A stretch of DNA of 64,000 nt, taken from assembly GCA_964473105.1 (NCBI GenBank), contig CAYYNQ010000067.1, forward strand, positions 8,666 to 72,665, in the 5' to 3' direction. The translations under genes were made by a program, and so were the position numbers. Below, piece after piece: positions 44,650 to 54,233 of the stretch. The notes under the pieces are model-generated. The model saw nothing but the letters and a program-made list of their open reading frames with translations, did not search any database and had not been told where the DNA came from. The DNA comes from CAYYNQ01 sp964473105. Its GTDB lineage: Bacteria > Sumerlaeota > Sumerlaeia > MVZB01. Within the stretch, counting starts at the first letter, position 1. Each line of letters starts with the position of its first letter.

Positions 44650-46071
44650 ATGCCAGGCATGAGAAAAAACATCATCCTGCCCATGGCAATCTTATTGGTC
44701 CTGCTTGGGTGCTGTGCAAATTATCTTCTTGTTGTCTGGTTGTTCAAGCGCGAGCTGAGGATCGCGGAGGATGAAATCGTCAAGGAATTGATCCTTGAAT
44801 CGATCAGGTCTGCACCCGAGATCAACAGGGAGATCGAATCGATCGAGGACAGTCTGGAAGATTCAGTCCGGCCCGTGCGCCAAGGTATTGGGGGCGGCAG
44901 AAGGGTTGTGTTTGCGCTCGAGGAGGTGCTGCAGAAACACCAGAGTATCATCTTTATCATGCTGACCGATCTGGACGGGATGATCCGGCTCAAATCGAAT
45001 ATCAAATCCGAATATTCCCATATTGAAAAACTGATCGAGGGGGAGGAGACATATTTCGGTGTTCGTGATGAGATCGATGCGAAGTATCCACGGTTATGGT
45101 GGGTGACGACGGATGCGAAGCTTTCGGTCACGTCGAGCCACAAATGGCGTGTCCTGGTGGACCCGCAGGCCTACCGCAGGTTGGACACCGTGTTCGAGCT
45201 TGCGGATGAGGCCATGGTGTCCAAGCTGATTCGTTCTGTCCTGATTGCAATGGCGCTTGTGATCTTTGTCTTCATTGGGATGTTGCGCCAGAAACGAACA
45301 GCCGACCGGTTGCGCAGGCAGCGCGACGAGGCGGAACGAATGGCCTACGTCGGTACTCTTGCGTCGGGTCTCGCCCATGAAATACGCAACCCGATCAATG
45401 CGTTGGCCATGCAGTTGGAGATGATTGAGGAGGATATGGAGGAAAGGGCTGCCCCCGGATTTCAAGGGGAGCCTGGCGTGGGCGAAATTTCCGTCGGTCA
45501 ACCCAAGGGACCCTCCTTTGTGGCAAGGTTGCGCAGTATCAGGGATGGACTTTCGAGACTGGAACGCTCGGTGCAGGATTTCCTGACATTTGCACGTCCG
45601 GGTGACCAGAAGCCCTCGACAGTGTGGCTTTACAACATCATCCATGAGCTTTTCGAGGAGACCGAAGCTTCAAATCCAGGGCGGACACTGGATTTGTCGC
45701 ATACTGTCCAGCCGAGGTTGGCGCTGTGGTGTGATGTCCATGCTTTGAGGCAGATCATTGGAAACCTTCTCAGCAACGCGGTGAGAATCCAGATGGGACG
45801 GAACCAATGTATAGTACGGATTGAGGCTCGCAGGCAAAATCGAACTATCGTGATTCTTGTCGATGATGCCGGTCCGGGGGTCTCCGTCCAGAACCGGGAG
45901 CGAATCTTTGAATGTTTTTTCACCACGCATCCCGGTGGTTCGGGGTTGGGGCTTGCCATTGCCCGTCGACTGACAGAGATGAACGGGGGGGAACTGAAGT
46001 CTCTGGAGGGAGGCTCCTCACTGGGGGGTGCTCGTTTCAGCCTGACATTGCCGGTTGCTGAAAAATCCTGA
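44650..46071 (+). CDS. Membrane sensor histidine kinase (orphan)
   Basis: About 473 residues. An N-terminal helix (IILPMAILLVLLGCCANYLL) and a second one (VLIAMALVIFVFIGML) bracket an outward sensor region of about 160 residues. The kinase core has the His in LASGLAHEIRNPINALAMQL, N box LRQIIGNLLSNAVRI, G1 DDAGPGVSV and the G2 motif GGSGLGLAIARR. ATG 44650 or 44659 (MRKNIILP) are likely starts; the frame is open to 44596. No response regulator is adjacent. The 490-bp gap to smc suggests a separate transcript. Confidence 0.92.
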   Translation: MPGMRKNIILPMAILLVLLGCCANYLLVVWLFKRELRIAEDEIVKELILESIRSAPEINREIESIEDSLEDSVRPVRQGIGGGRRVVFALEEVLQKHQSIIFIMLTDLDGMIRLKSNIKSEYSHIEKLIEGEETYFGVRDEIDAKYPRLWWVTTDAKLSVTSSHKWRVLVDPQAYRRLDTVFELADEAMVSKLIRSVLIAMALVIFVFIGMLRQKRTADRLRRQRDEAERMAYVGTLASGLAHEIRNPINALAMQLEMIEEDMEERAAPGFQGEPGVGEISVGQPKGPSFVARLRSIRDGLSRLERSVQDFLTFARPGDQKPSTVWLYNIIHELFEETEASNPGRTLDLSHTVQPRLALWCDVHALRQIIGNLLSNAVRIQMGRNQCIVRIEARRQNRTIVILVDDAGPGVSVQNRERIFECFFTTHPGGSGLGLAIARRLTEMNGGELKSLEGGSSLGGARFSLTLPVAEKS

Positions 46072-46561
46072 CGTATAAAGGGTTTCGTCCTGATCGTATG
46101 GATTGCACAAAATATGACAATAAAACTAATTGATTCAGTATCATATGGTTATCAAGGACTGTTATAAGGCCGCCCCCCTCATTTTCAGGTTTTTCCGGGT
46201 GTTTTTTTTTCTCGCAACTTCAAGGATGGCAGGGTTATATTTCACCCAGAGATTCTGTTCCGGCTCCCCGTCCGGAGAGCTGTATAACGATTCCAAATCT
46301 GACCGGAACGATGTCAAAGATGCTTTCAGCTTAATTTCTCAACAGGAGGTTCGCTCCGAGATACCCTTTGTTGCCATATGTTGTATCTGATTGATGTCCT
46401 TGTTCCATATATGGATCAAACAACAGATCAGGGCGGGTGGTGGCCCAGACGCCGCTATGAATGGCTTGAATTTATCACCCCGCGGATAATCGTTGGATTT
46501 GTTGCGAGCAGACCCGGTTTCGAATTGACGTTCAGAAGGATCCTTCAGGAGTCGAAAAAGC
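46072..46561. other. Intergenic region upstream of smc
   Basis: About 490 bp, partly AT-rich near 46100-46140, between the histidine kinase and smc. A short rightward frame (46130-46390) and a leftward frame (46339-46908) lack protein-like features. The promoter of the smc cluster should lie here. I saw no tRNA or repeat. Confidence 0.4.
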
Positions 46562-49500
46562 ATGTTTTTCAAAAGCATTGATGTTGTCGGTTTCAAATCT
46601 TTTGCCTCACGCACCACCTTTGATTTTATGCCCGGGACCACTGTTGTGGTTGGGCCCAACGGTTGCGGGAAGTCAAACATTCTGGACGCCATCAAGTGGG
46701 TGCTGGGTGAACAGGGTGCGAAACAGTTGCGTGGCAAGAAGATGCAGGACGTGATTTTTTCAGGCTCGGCATCATTCAAGCCGCTAGGCGTTGCCGAGGT
46801 CAGGCTGACGATTGACAACAAGATGCGGGTCCTTCCGATGGATTTCAACGAGGTCCAGGTTACGCGACGTCTTTTCCGTAACGGCGAGAGTGAATACCAG
46901 ATCAACAAGATCCCCTGTCGTCTTCGCGATATTCATAATCTGTTCATGGGGACCGGGATCGGCAAGTCCTCGTATTCCATGATTGAGCAGGGCCGGATCG
47001 GCCAGATAATCAATTCCAAACCCATTGAGCGTCGTTACCTTTTTGAGGAGGCCGCGGGAATATCAAAGTACAAGGCACGCAAGCTCGAGGCATTGCGCAA
47101 GTTGGAGCGTACGGAGATCGATCTTTCCCGTCTTCGTGACCTGCTTGTTGAAGTCGAGCGGCAGGTCAATTCCCTGAAGCGTCAGGCGGGCAAGGCCCGG
47201 CGTTACCGGGAACTGATTGGCAAGTATGAGAGGGGTGAACAGGAGTTGATACTGATTCGGTTCCGTGGGATTTCCGGACAACTTGAGGAGGTCGGTGCCG
47301 ACCTTTCGGGCGTACGCGGAAAACTGGGCGGCATGCGGGAGGTCCTGTCTTTGCGCAACGCTGCCATCAATGAGGCCAGGGACAAGAGTGAAGCCCTCAA
47401 TCAGCAGGTGCAGGATGGCAGCCAGGCTCTCTACGATCTGCAGAACAATATAACGAACTGCCAGCATCAAATCCAGCGCCTGGCAGACCGGATACAGGGT
47501 CGCGACGAGAGGAAGAAGCAGATCGCACTAGAATTGCGGGAACTTTCTGAGAGGAAGGACGAGATCGAACTGCGTCATGAGGAGAACCGGTTGCGGCGTG
47601 AAAGGTTTGAGGAGTCCCTCGGGAAGAATACGGAGCTCTATGAGAGTCATGAGTCCAATTACCGGGAGCTGAAGTCACGTACACAGGCGCGTACGCAGAA
47701 CATTGATGAACTGGTCGGGAAAACATCGCAGCTGCGGAAGACCATGTCGGAAATGGAGATTGAGGTGCGCTCAGCCGAGGCCCAGCTCACAAGACTTGAG
47801 GGAGCAAAGCAGGAGGCGGAAGAGCAGGCGGCGACACTGGGGGGGGATATCCGTGATCTTGAAAGGGGTCATGCCGGGTTGGGGAAGCAAGCCGACTCAG
47901 GGGCGGAAAAACTGGGCAAGCAGGAACAGGAGCACGAGTCCCTTGACGGGCGCCTCGGTGAAAAACGAGAGGAATTGCTGACATTGCAGGGGGAACTCGA
48001 GAAGTCTTTGCGCAATCTTCATGCCGACCGATCGAGACTTGAGACACTCCGGGAGCTTGCAGCCAGTTACGAGGGTTTTTATCAGGGTGTTCGCGAGGTC
48101 ATGCAGTTGTCGGGAAGTGGAGGGCTCAGGGGAATCCGTGGGGTCGTGGCAAATCTCATCGAGGCCGGCGCTGATCACGAGCTTGCGATTGAGGTTGCTC
48201 TGGGCAGTCGGTTACAGCATGTGATCACGGACAAGGCTGATCAGGCGCGTGCAGCCATCATGAATCTCAAGAAGCACGGCCGGGGCCGGGCGACGTTTCT
48301 TCCGCTTGACCGGCTCAGGATTCAGGAGCCCGGCGCGGACTTGCTCGATGCAGTAGGCAGTCCAGGCGTGATTGGTCTGGCATCGGACATTGTCAGGCAT
48401 GACCCGTCCATCAAGAGGGCCGTGCAATATCTGCTTGGAACCACCCTTCTTGTTGAAAGCCTTGATGTCGGACTGAAGCTCAGCAAGCAGGGTTTTAACG
48501 GTCGTTTCGTATCATTGGACGGGCAGTTAATCAATCCATCGGGATCGATGACCGGGGGTCGCGTCAGGTCCACGGGACTGTTGACGCGTGAAAGGGAGAT
48601 CAGGACGCTTGAGAAGGATACCGAAAGGCTGGACAGGCGGACGGTTCAGATGAGGAACCAAGTCGATAGGATTTCAGGTGAGACGGAAAAACTCGATGCC
48701 CGGTTAACCCGGGGGAAAGCCCTGCTGGAGACCCGCCGTCTGGAACACCATAACATGCTCAAGGATCTCGAGGTGATGGAGAGACAAATTGGGGAGGCCC
48801 GTGAGCAACTTTCCCGGAGGAACACCCAGGTTTCGCAGATAGGAGGGGAATGTCGTGATTACCGGGATGCTGTCAAGAAAAAATCGGGACTCATTCAATC
48901 GTCCGGTGCGAAGCTGAAGAAGCTGGAAGAAGAGCTTGAAAAGGAACGCGATGAAGCCCGTAACCAGAGCGAGGAGATCGTGGAAATGGGTGCCATGGTG
49001 GCCGAGGCCCAGGCTGTGATGGCTCAGTCGCGGGAGGCCATCGCCGAGGCTAAGCGCGAGCAGGGTGAGATCCAGCGTGATCTCAATGCATATGACCAAA
49101 AAAAAGAACAGCAACTGGCCGAACAGGATGGACTGATCCGTGAGAAATCACAGCTTGAGGAAAAAATCGGCCAGATTCAGGGGGAAATTGACAGGGTTGG
49201 CAGTGAACGCGAAGGTCTGAACAAGCGATTGAATCATGACCAGTCTGACCGGGACAGGGTGGTGACCCGGATTCGTGAACTCGGCTCCGAGATTGAGAGT
49301 TACGAGCGGGATGAAAAGCAACTCGACAACAGTCTTCGTGAATCCGAAATGCGGCAGATTGAACTGAGGACACGTGTTAATGAACTGAACGAACAGTGCG
49401 ACACAAAATATGGCCTGGGGCTTGAGAGCCTGGCCTCGAAACTCGGGGATATCGACCGTGATCCCGCGGAACTCCAGAAGTCCGTCACCGAGATGAAAAT

Positions 49501-50140
49501 GAAACTGGATCGTATTGGCATCGTCAATATGGGTGCCCTTGAGGAATATGATGAACAGGCCGCACGACTGACCTTCCTCAAGGATCAGGAGAGGGATCTT
49601 TCCACCGCGGCTGAACAGTTGCAGGGTACCATAGCGAAACTGGATGAAACCACCCGCCGTCTTTTCCAGGAAACCTTCGAGGAGGTCCGGTCGAATTTCG
49701 TCTCGATGTTCAGACGTCTTTTCAACGGTGGAAAGGCTGATCTGGTTCTCGAGACACCCGAGGGGCTGGACCCCCTCCTGGATGGCGGCGTGGAGATTGT
49801 TGCCCAGCCCCCCGGAAAAAAACTGCAGAACATCACGTTAATGTCGGGTGGCGAAAAGGCGATGACGGCAATTGGCCTGCTTTTCGGCCTTTTTCTCCAC
49901 AAGCCGTCTCCATTCTGCATACTTGACGAGGTGGACGCGCCGCTGGACGACGTGAATGTTGAGCGGTTCAAGCAGGTCCTTGAGGAATTCAAGAAGGATA
50001 CACAGTTCCTGATCATCACTCACAACAAGCTGACGATGGAGTTGGCTGATGCCCTGTATGGCGTCACGATGGAGGAATCCGGTGTATCGAAGTTTGTGTC
50101 CGTACGATTCGATCAGGCTGAAAAAATCGTCGCCGTCTGA
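46562..50140 (+). CDS. smc: Chromosome segregation protein SMC
   Basis: Full-length structural-maintenance-of-chromosomes ATPase, 1192 residues. Head: Walker A GPNGCGKSNI (31-40) and the N-terminal IKWVLGEQGAKQLRGKKM. Long coiled coils run from about 170 to 500 and 670 to 1000, broken by the hinge (GFYQGVREVMQLSGSGGLRG, VALGSRLQHVITD). The C-terminal head has the signature LMSGGEKAMTAIGLLF and Walker B FCILDEVDAPLDD. AGGAG lies 10 bp before ATG 46562. It condenses and segregates DNA with ScpA/ScpB, not seen here. The next gene starts 23 bp after its stop. Confidence 0.98.
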   Translation: MFFKSIDVVGFKSFASRTTFDFMPGTTVVVGPNGCGKSNILDAIKWVLGEQGAKQLRGKKMQDVIFSGSASFKPLGVAEVRLTIDNKMRVLPMDFNEVQVTRRLFRNGESEYQINKIPCRLRDIHNLFMGTGIGKSSYSMIEQGRIGQIINSKPIERRYLFEEAAGISKYKARKLEALRKLERTEIDLSRLRDLLVEVERQVNSLKRQAGKARRYRELIGKYERGEQELILIRFRGISGQLEEVGADLSGVRGKLGGMREVLSLRNAAINEARDKSEALNQQVQDGSQALYDLQNNITNCQHQIQRLADRIQGRDERKKQIALELRELSERKDEIELRHEENRLRRERFEESLGKNTELYESHESNYRELKSRTQARTQNIDELVGKTSQLRKTMSEMEIEVRSAEAQLTRLEGAKQEAEEQAATLGGDIRDLERGHAGLGKQADSGAEKLGKQEQEHESLDGRLGEKREELLTLQGELEKSLRNLHADRSRLETLRELAASYEGFYQGVREVMQLSGSGGLRGIRGVVANLIEAGADHELAIEVALGSRLQHVITDKADQARAAIMNLKKHGRGRATFLPLDRLRIQEPGADLLDAVGSPGVIGLASDIVRHDPSIKRAVQYLLGTTLLVESLDVGLKLSKQGFNGRFVSLDGQLINPSGSMTGGRVRSTGLLTREREIRTLEKDTERLDRRTVQMRNQVDRISGETEKLDARLTRGKALLETRRLEHHNMLKDLEVMERQIGEAREQLSRRNTQVSQIGGECRDYRDAVKKKSGLIQSSGAKLKKLEEELEKERDEARNQSEEIVEMGAMVAEAQAVMAQSREAIAEAKREQGEIQRDLNAYDQKKEQQLAEQDGLIREKSQLEEKIGQIQGEIDRVGSEREGLNKRLNHDQSDRDRVVTRIRELGSEIESYERDEKQLDNSLRESEMRQIELRTRVNELNEQCDTKYGLGLESLASKLGDIDRDPAELQKSVTEMKMKLDRIGIVNMGALEEYDEQAARLTFLKDQERDLSTAAEQLQGTIAKLDETTRRLFQETFEEVRSNFVSMFRRLFNGGKADLVLETPEGLDPLLDGGVEIVAQPPGKKLQNITLMSGGEKAMTAIGLLFGLFLHKPSPFCILDEVDAPLDDVNVERFKQVLEEFKKDTQFLIITHNKLTMELADALYGVTMEESGVSKFVSVRFDQAEKIVAV

Positions 50141-50163
50141 TTTGCTCGATCCATTTCCATGAC

Positions 50164-51723
50164 ATGGGTGACGGTGGTGTTCCCCCCAAGGTTTCTCTTG
50201 TGATCTGGTATCGAACTGGTTTCCGCCGTTGCTCCGCCGGGCAGATTCATCCGTTCCTTGCAGGAATCGTGCTTGCATTTCTGGTATGCTTGGTTTTCGG
50301 CGGTCTCTGGTTCATGCTGGAATTGGGGGGAGATCAAGGGCTGGCTACTAGTATTGGCCGGGGAGGCAACGAGGACGCACGGGAATTTAGGGACGATCTG
50401 GCTGGGAGAATTGGGCGGGATACCGATCGGGCAAGCCTGATGGAGAAACGCCCGGTCCCGGTGGTTGCCGGAAATCAGCCGCCCCCCTCGCATGTTGTTC
50501 GCGGCATGAATGACAACTGGCCGTTGCCGGCGGTCCCTCCCATTGACCTTTTTGATATCATGGAAATATCGGAAACCAGTGACCTTTCGGAAACCCCGGC
50601 GGCTCGGGCCAATGGGGGGCTGTTTCTGCATTGGGAAGCGCCAGACCAGATCCATCCGCACGGCGAAATGATCCTGCTCCCGGGTTCAGGTGAATTCGGC
50701 ATCCTGTTGAGGGTGATTCTGTCGGGCCGATCCAGGCCGCCGGATTCCGGCCGTATCGGTGAAGTTGTGTTGTCGGCAAGTTCTGGCCGGATCAGGCATG
50801 AAATCCTGGACGAACACAGCATCAGGCTTGTTTATGACCCGGTTCCTTATTCCACCCTTGTCGACCTGGATGTCCGCATCAAATGGCTGGATGGCGAAGA
50901 CTCTATGACCATAGGGGATTCCGTGCACTTGATGACTCCCATGAGTACGGCGTTGATGATTGATGGCATTATCGACGGTTATGAAGTGGGGCGTTATCCG
51001 GATCCGCTTGACCCGGAGGTCAGAAGAAAATTCAAGGTCCGGTCCAAGTGGCCCGAGTTGTATCCGGATCGATATCATCATCCTCACTATCTCTATCGCG
51101 TCGATTCGCGCAGCAAGGGTCTGACAATCTCGCCCCATATCGACCTGGGGTTTTTCGCCATTGATTATCCATGGGAGTCGCTTGGGCTGCCCCAGTATGT
51201 GGCGATAGACCATCATCTCGTAAGGAAGCTGGAGGAGGTGATATTCCTGATGAAGAAGGATGGTTACGAGGTTCCGGGCCTGACGCCGATCTACGGGTTT
51301 CGGCCGCCGGTTTTCAACCTGGGGACGATCAAGTCCAAACCTGACACAAACCTGAAGGAGCCCTTCTCGATGCATCAATACGGGCGGGCGGTCGACTTTA
51401 TCATTGATGCTACCGGGAACGGCGTGATGGATGATCTTAACCACGATGGTGTCAGTGACATCTATGACGCTGCGGTGATTATGCATTATGTCAATATTCT
51501 GGACCGTGATTATCGTAAGAGCGGCTTCCTTGAGATGGTCGGGGGCGCTGGGATATATTCGGGCCACGACTTTGTTGAACGCCTTGAGTATTACCCGCAA
51601 ACCCCCTATATTCACGTCGATACCCGGGGATTTCTGAGGCCCGATGGGACTCTGATTCGCTGGGACGGGGACGGGACCGGGCAGTGGCCCAATGGGGAAA
51701 CAATTCGCTGGGGAGATATCTGA
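50164..51723 (+). CDS. Membrane-anchored M15-like (DUF882-type) peptidase with calcium-loop insertion
   Basis: 519 residues. One helix (FLAGIVLAFLVCLVFGGLWF, about 31-50) anchors it to the membrane. The C-terminal domain has the zinc motifs of M15 D,D-peptidases: YGFRPPVFN, SMHQYGRAVDF (H404, D411) and YIHVDTRG (H484). Between the first and last sits an EF-hand-like loop, DLNHDGVSD within 415-432, which is unusual for the family. The middle part is beta-rich with no assigned fold. Cleavage of peptidoglycan stem peptides is the expected activity. It is 23 bp after smc and 17 bp before the NamZ-type gene. Confidence 0.78.
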   Translation: MGDGGVPPKVSLVIWYRTGFRRCSAGQIHPFLAGIVLAFLVCLVFGGLWFMLELGGDQGLATSIGRGGNEDAREFRDDLAGRIGRDTDRASLMEKRPVPVVAGNQPPPSHVVRGMNDNWPLPAVPPIDLFDIMEISETSDLSETPAARANGGLFLHWEAPDQIHPHGEMILLPGSGEFGILLRVILSGRSRPPDSGRIGEVVLSASSGRIRHEILDEHSIRLVYDPVPYSTLVDLDVRIKWLDGEDSMTIGDSVHLMTPMSTALMIDGIIDGYEVGRYPDPLDPEVRRKFKVRSKWPELYPDRYHHPHYLYRVDSRSKGLTISPHIDLGFFAIDYPWESLGLPQYVAIDHHLVRKLEEVIFLMKKDGYEVPGLTPIYGFRPPVFNLGTIKSKPDTNLKEPFSMHQYGRAVDFIIDATGNGVMDDLNHDGVSDIYDAAVIMHYVNILDRDYRKSGFLEMVGGAGIYSGHDFVERLEYYPQTPYIHVDTRGFLRPDGTLIRWDGDGTGQWPNGETIRWGDI

Positions 51724-51740
51724 TTCCCGGATACAAAAAC

Positions 51741-53003
51741 ATGAGGCGCCTTTACATCTGTCGCTGCCAGGTGTCCCGCTTTATCCTGTTCGTGTTCATC
51801 ATGCTGGCGAGTGTTCGCCCCGCTGCGCCGGAACATGTGGACAGTTTTCAGCCGGGAATCGAGATTCTGGCACGGCATTATGCAGACCAGTTGAGGAACA
51901 AGCGTGTCGGTATCCTGACAAACCCGACCGGTATCGACCGGAATTTACGCTCGACGATCGATATAATACGTTCCCTGCCCGACGTGAATGTTATCCGGCT
52001 GTTTTCTCCCGAACATGGCATCCGCGGATCATATAAGGCCGGCGAAAAGGTTGATGAATATATTGATGCAGCAACCGGCCTCCAGATCGTCAGCCTTTAC
52101 GGGAAATCGCGCAAGCCGCCGACATCATCCATCGACGATCTTGATGTGGTTGTCTATGATATCCAGGATATCGGCAGCCGTACCTATACCTTCATTTCCA
52201 CGATGACATACATGATGGAATCCTGTGAGAAGGCGGGCGTATCCTTTCTGGTCCTGGATCGTCCCTGCCCGATGGGTGGGGATCGCATCGGTGGGCCGAT
52301 GATTGAGGATCGGTTTCTCTCGTTCATTGGCATCCACAACGTTCCCCAGGTTTACGGCCTGACTGCGGGGGAATGGGCGAGGCTGATGCAGGCCGAGCGC
52401 ACTCCTGGTATCAGGTTGGCGGTGATCCCGATGAAGGGGTGGAGGAGGGGGCGTCTCTTCGGTGACCTGGGTTTTCCATGGGTGCCAACCTCCGAGCACA
52501 TTCCGGCTTGGGAAACGGCCTTCTTCTATGCCATGACGGGATCCTTGGGTGAGTTGGGAAATGTGAGTAACGGGGTTGGCACGCCGACACCCTTCGAACT
52601 GGTCGGTGCACCCTGGGTTGATGCAGCCAAAATAACCGCCGCAATGAATCGGAAGGCACTGGGTGGTGTAAGGTTCCGCTCGACATCATTCAGGCCACGT
52701 TACGGAACCTTCGATGGGGTTCTCTGTCATGGTTTCCAGATCCACAAGACCGGACCGTCACAATGTGATCCGGCAAAAGTTGGCCTGAAGATACTTGAGG
52801 TTTTGAGCATGTTGTATCCGGAAAAGAATCTATTTCGGGATACGGGCAGTGGCGGCTACCGGATGTTTCAGAAGTCGGTTGGTGATAGCCGGCTTCTCGA
52901 AAGACTGGGATCCGGGCAGGAACTGGGCTCCAGCGAGAAGATTCTTGAACGATCCCTGCAGGATTACGGGAAACGGCGTCATGCCGTCTTGATTTATGAG
53001 TAA
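51741..53003 (+). CDS. DUF1343 protein, NamZ-type exo-beta-N-acetylmuramidase
   Basis: 420 residues with a signal peptide (FILFVFIMLASVRPAAPE). The DUF1343 core is clear: KRVGILTNPTGIDRNLRSTI, FSPEHGIRGSYKAGEKVDEY, VSLYGKSRKPP, VVVYDIQDIGSRTYTFISTM and FLVLDRPCPMGGDRIGG. Characterised members remove N-acetylmuramic acid from the non-reducing end of peptidoglycan fragments. ATG 51741 sits 17 bp after the M15-like gene; the frame is open inside that gene but those residues are not family sequence. It overlaps the GT9 gene by 8 bp. Confidence 0.9.
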   Translation: MRRLYICRCQVSRFILFVFIMLASVRPAAPEHVDSFQPGIEILARHYADQLRNKRVGILTNPTGIDRNLRSTIDIIRSLPDVNVIRLFSPEHGIRGSYKAGEKVDEYIDAATGLQIVSLYGKSRKPPTSSIDDLDVVVYDIQDIGSRTYTFISTMTYMMESCEKAGVSFLVLDRPCPMGGDRIGGPMIEDRFLSFIGIHNVPQVYGLTAGEWARLMQAERTPGIRLAVIPMKGWRRGRLFGDLGFPWVPTSEHIPAWETAFFYAMTGSLGELGNVSNGVGTPTPFELVGAPWVDAAKITAAMNRKALGGVRFRSTSFRPRYGTFDGVLCHGFQIHKTGPSQCDPAKVGLKILEVLSMLYPEKNLFRDTGSGGYRMFQKSVGDSRLLERLGSGQELGSSEKILERSLQDYGKRRHAVLIYE

Positions 53004-54150
53004 CCCCCCCCTTGATCCCCCACAACGTATATTGATTGTCCGGCTCAGTGCCCTTGGCGACATCATCCACGGACTCACGTTGCTGACCGCTCTCCGGCAG
53101 TCTCTGCCTGATGCGACGATTGGCTGGTTGTGTGAGCCGGCTGGAGCGCAGCTGCTTGAGGGGCATCCGTTGCTGGACAGGTTGCACGTCGCCCCGCGTC
53201 GGAAGTGGAAATTGAACCACTGGTGTGCATTTGGAAGCGCAATTGCCTCATTGAGGCGTGAATTGAAAGGTGCCGCGTATGATGTGTCGATCGATCTGCA
53301 GGGCCTCAGTAAGAGTGCGATGTGGCCTTGGTTGGCCGGGATACCAATCAGGATCGGGTATGCGGGCGGCCGATCGAGGGAGCTGAGTTGCTTCCTCAAC
53401 AATCGTCGGGTCCCGCCGCCGCAGGGTCCAAGCCATGTCATTCAATGCGGGTTGGAACTGATGCTTGGCCTGGGCCTGATGCCTCCCGTTGGGATTCAGG
53501 TCAGGACTCACGTATATCTGCCTGATATTGACCGGCAGCGTGCGGGTGAGATCCTCTCGGGCAGGGATTCGAGGGCCGCTCCACCCCTTGTCGTCATGAG
53601 TCTGGGTGCAGGATGGCTGACGAAGATATGGGCGCCGGAAAAATATGCGCAACTGGCGGTTCGACTGGTCGAGGAACGGAATGCCTGTGTCGTCCTGGCT
53701 TGGGGTCCCGGCGAGGAATACCTGATCAGTGAGTGTCTGGATCATATTTGTTGGAACAAGCCTCCCGGATACGGGAACGATACCATCGGCCCTGACAGGG
53801 CATTCACCCGCTCAACGGTTCCATGTAGGCCGGGAATCCATGTCATGCCCGCTTCAAAATTTATGGAATTGTCAGCAGTCATATCCCGGGCGAACCTGTT
53901 TGTGGGGGGTGACACGGGCCCGACGCACATGGCGGCAGCCCTGCGGGTCCCAACTGTTTCGATGATGGGTCCGCTCGATGCCCGGGTCAACGGGCCACTG
54001 GGTGAGCATTGCACGACCATTCAGCACGCAGTCCCGTCCAGGCCGCCTAGGGGGGTTAATCACCGTAAATGGTGTGACCCGCAGACCGACCTGAAACATG
54101 TTACGGTTGATGAGGTCTATTCTGGCTGTCTTGCTTTTCTGCATCGGTGA
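52996..54150 (+). CDS. Glycosyltransferase family 9 (heptosyltransferase-like)
   Basis: 384-residue GT-B enzyme of the kind that adds heptose in lipopolysaccharide cores. N-terminal RILIVRLSALGDIIHGLTLL, VSIDLQGLSKSAMWPWLAG, and C-terminal VVMSLGAGWLTKIWAPEKYA and LFVGGDTGPTHMAAALRVPT with the conserved DTGPTH donor loop are all present. ATG 52996 overlaps the previous gene by 8 bp, suggesting coupled translation. Other GT9 proteins use different sugars, so heptose is likely but unproven. Confidence 0.92.
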   Translation: MSNPPLDPPQRILIVRLSALGDIIHGLTLLTALRQSLPDATIGWLCEPAGAQLLEGHPLLDRLHVAPRRKWKLNHWCAFGSAIASLRRELKGAAYDVSIDLQGLSKSAMWPWLAGIPIRIGYAGGRSRELSCFLNNRRVPPPQGPSHVIQCGLELMLGLGLMPPVGIQVRTHVYLPDIDRQRAGEILSGRDSRAAPPLVVMSLGAGWLTKIWAPEKYAQLAVRLVEERNACVVLAWGPGEEYLISECLDHICWNKPPGYGNDTIGPDRAFTRSTVPCRPGIHVMPASKFMELSAVISRANLFVGGDTGPTHMAAALRVPTVSMMGPLDARVNGPLGEHCTTIQHAVPSRPPRGVNHRKWCDPQTDLKHVTVDEVYSGCLAFLHR

Positions 54151-54233
54151 CTATCCATGGCTGTGATCCCTTGCCGCATACTAAAGACGGATGGAAGCGG
54201 ACCTGCCCGGGGGGAAGCCCGGTTCGTCGGCCG

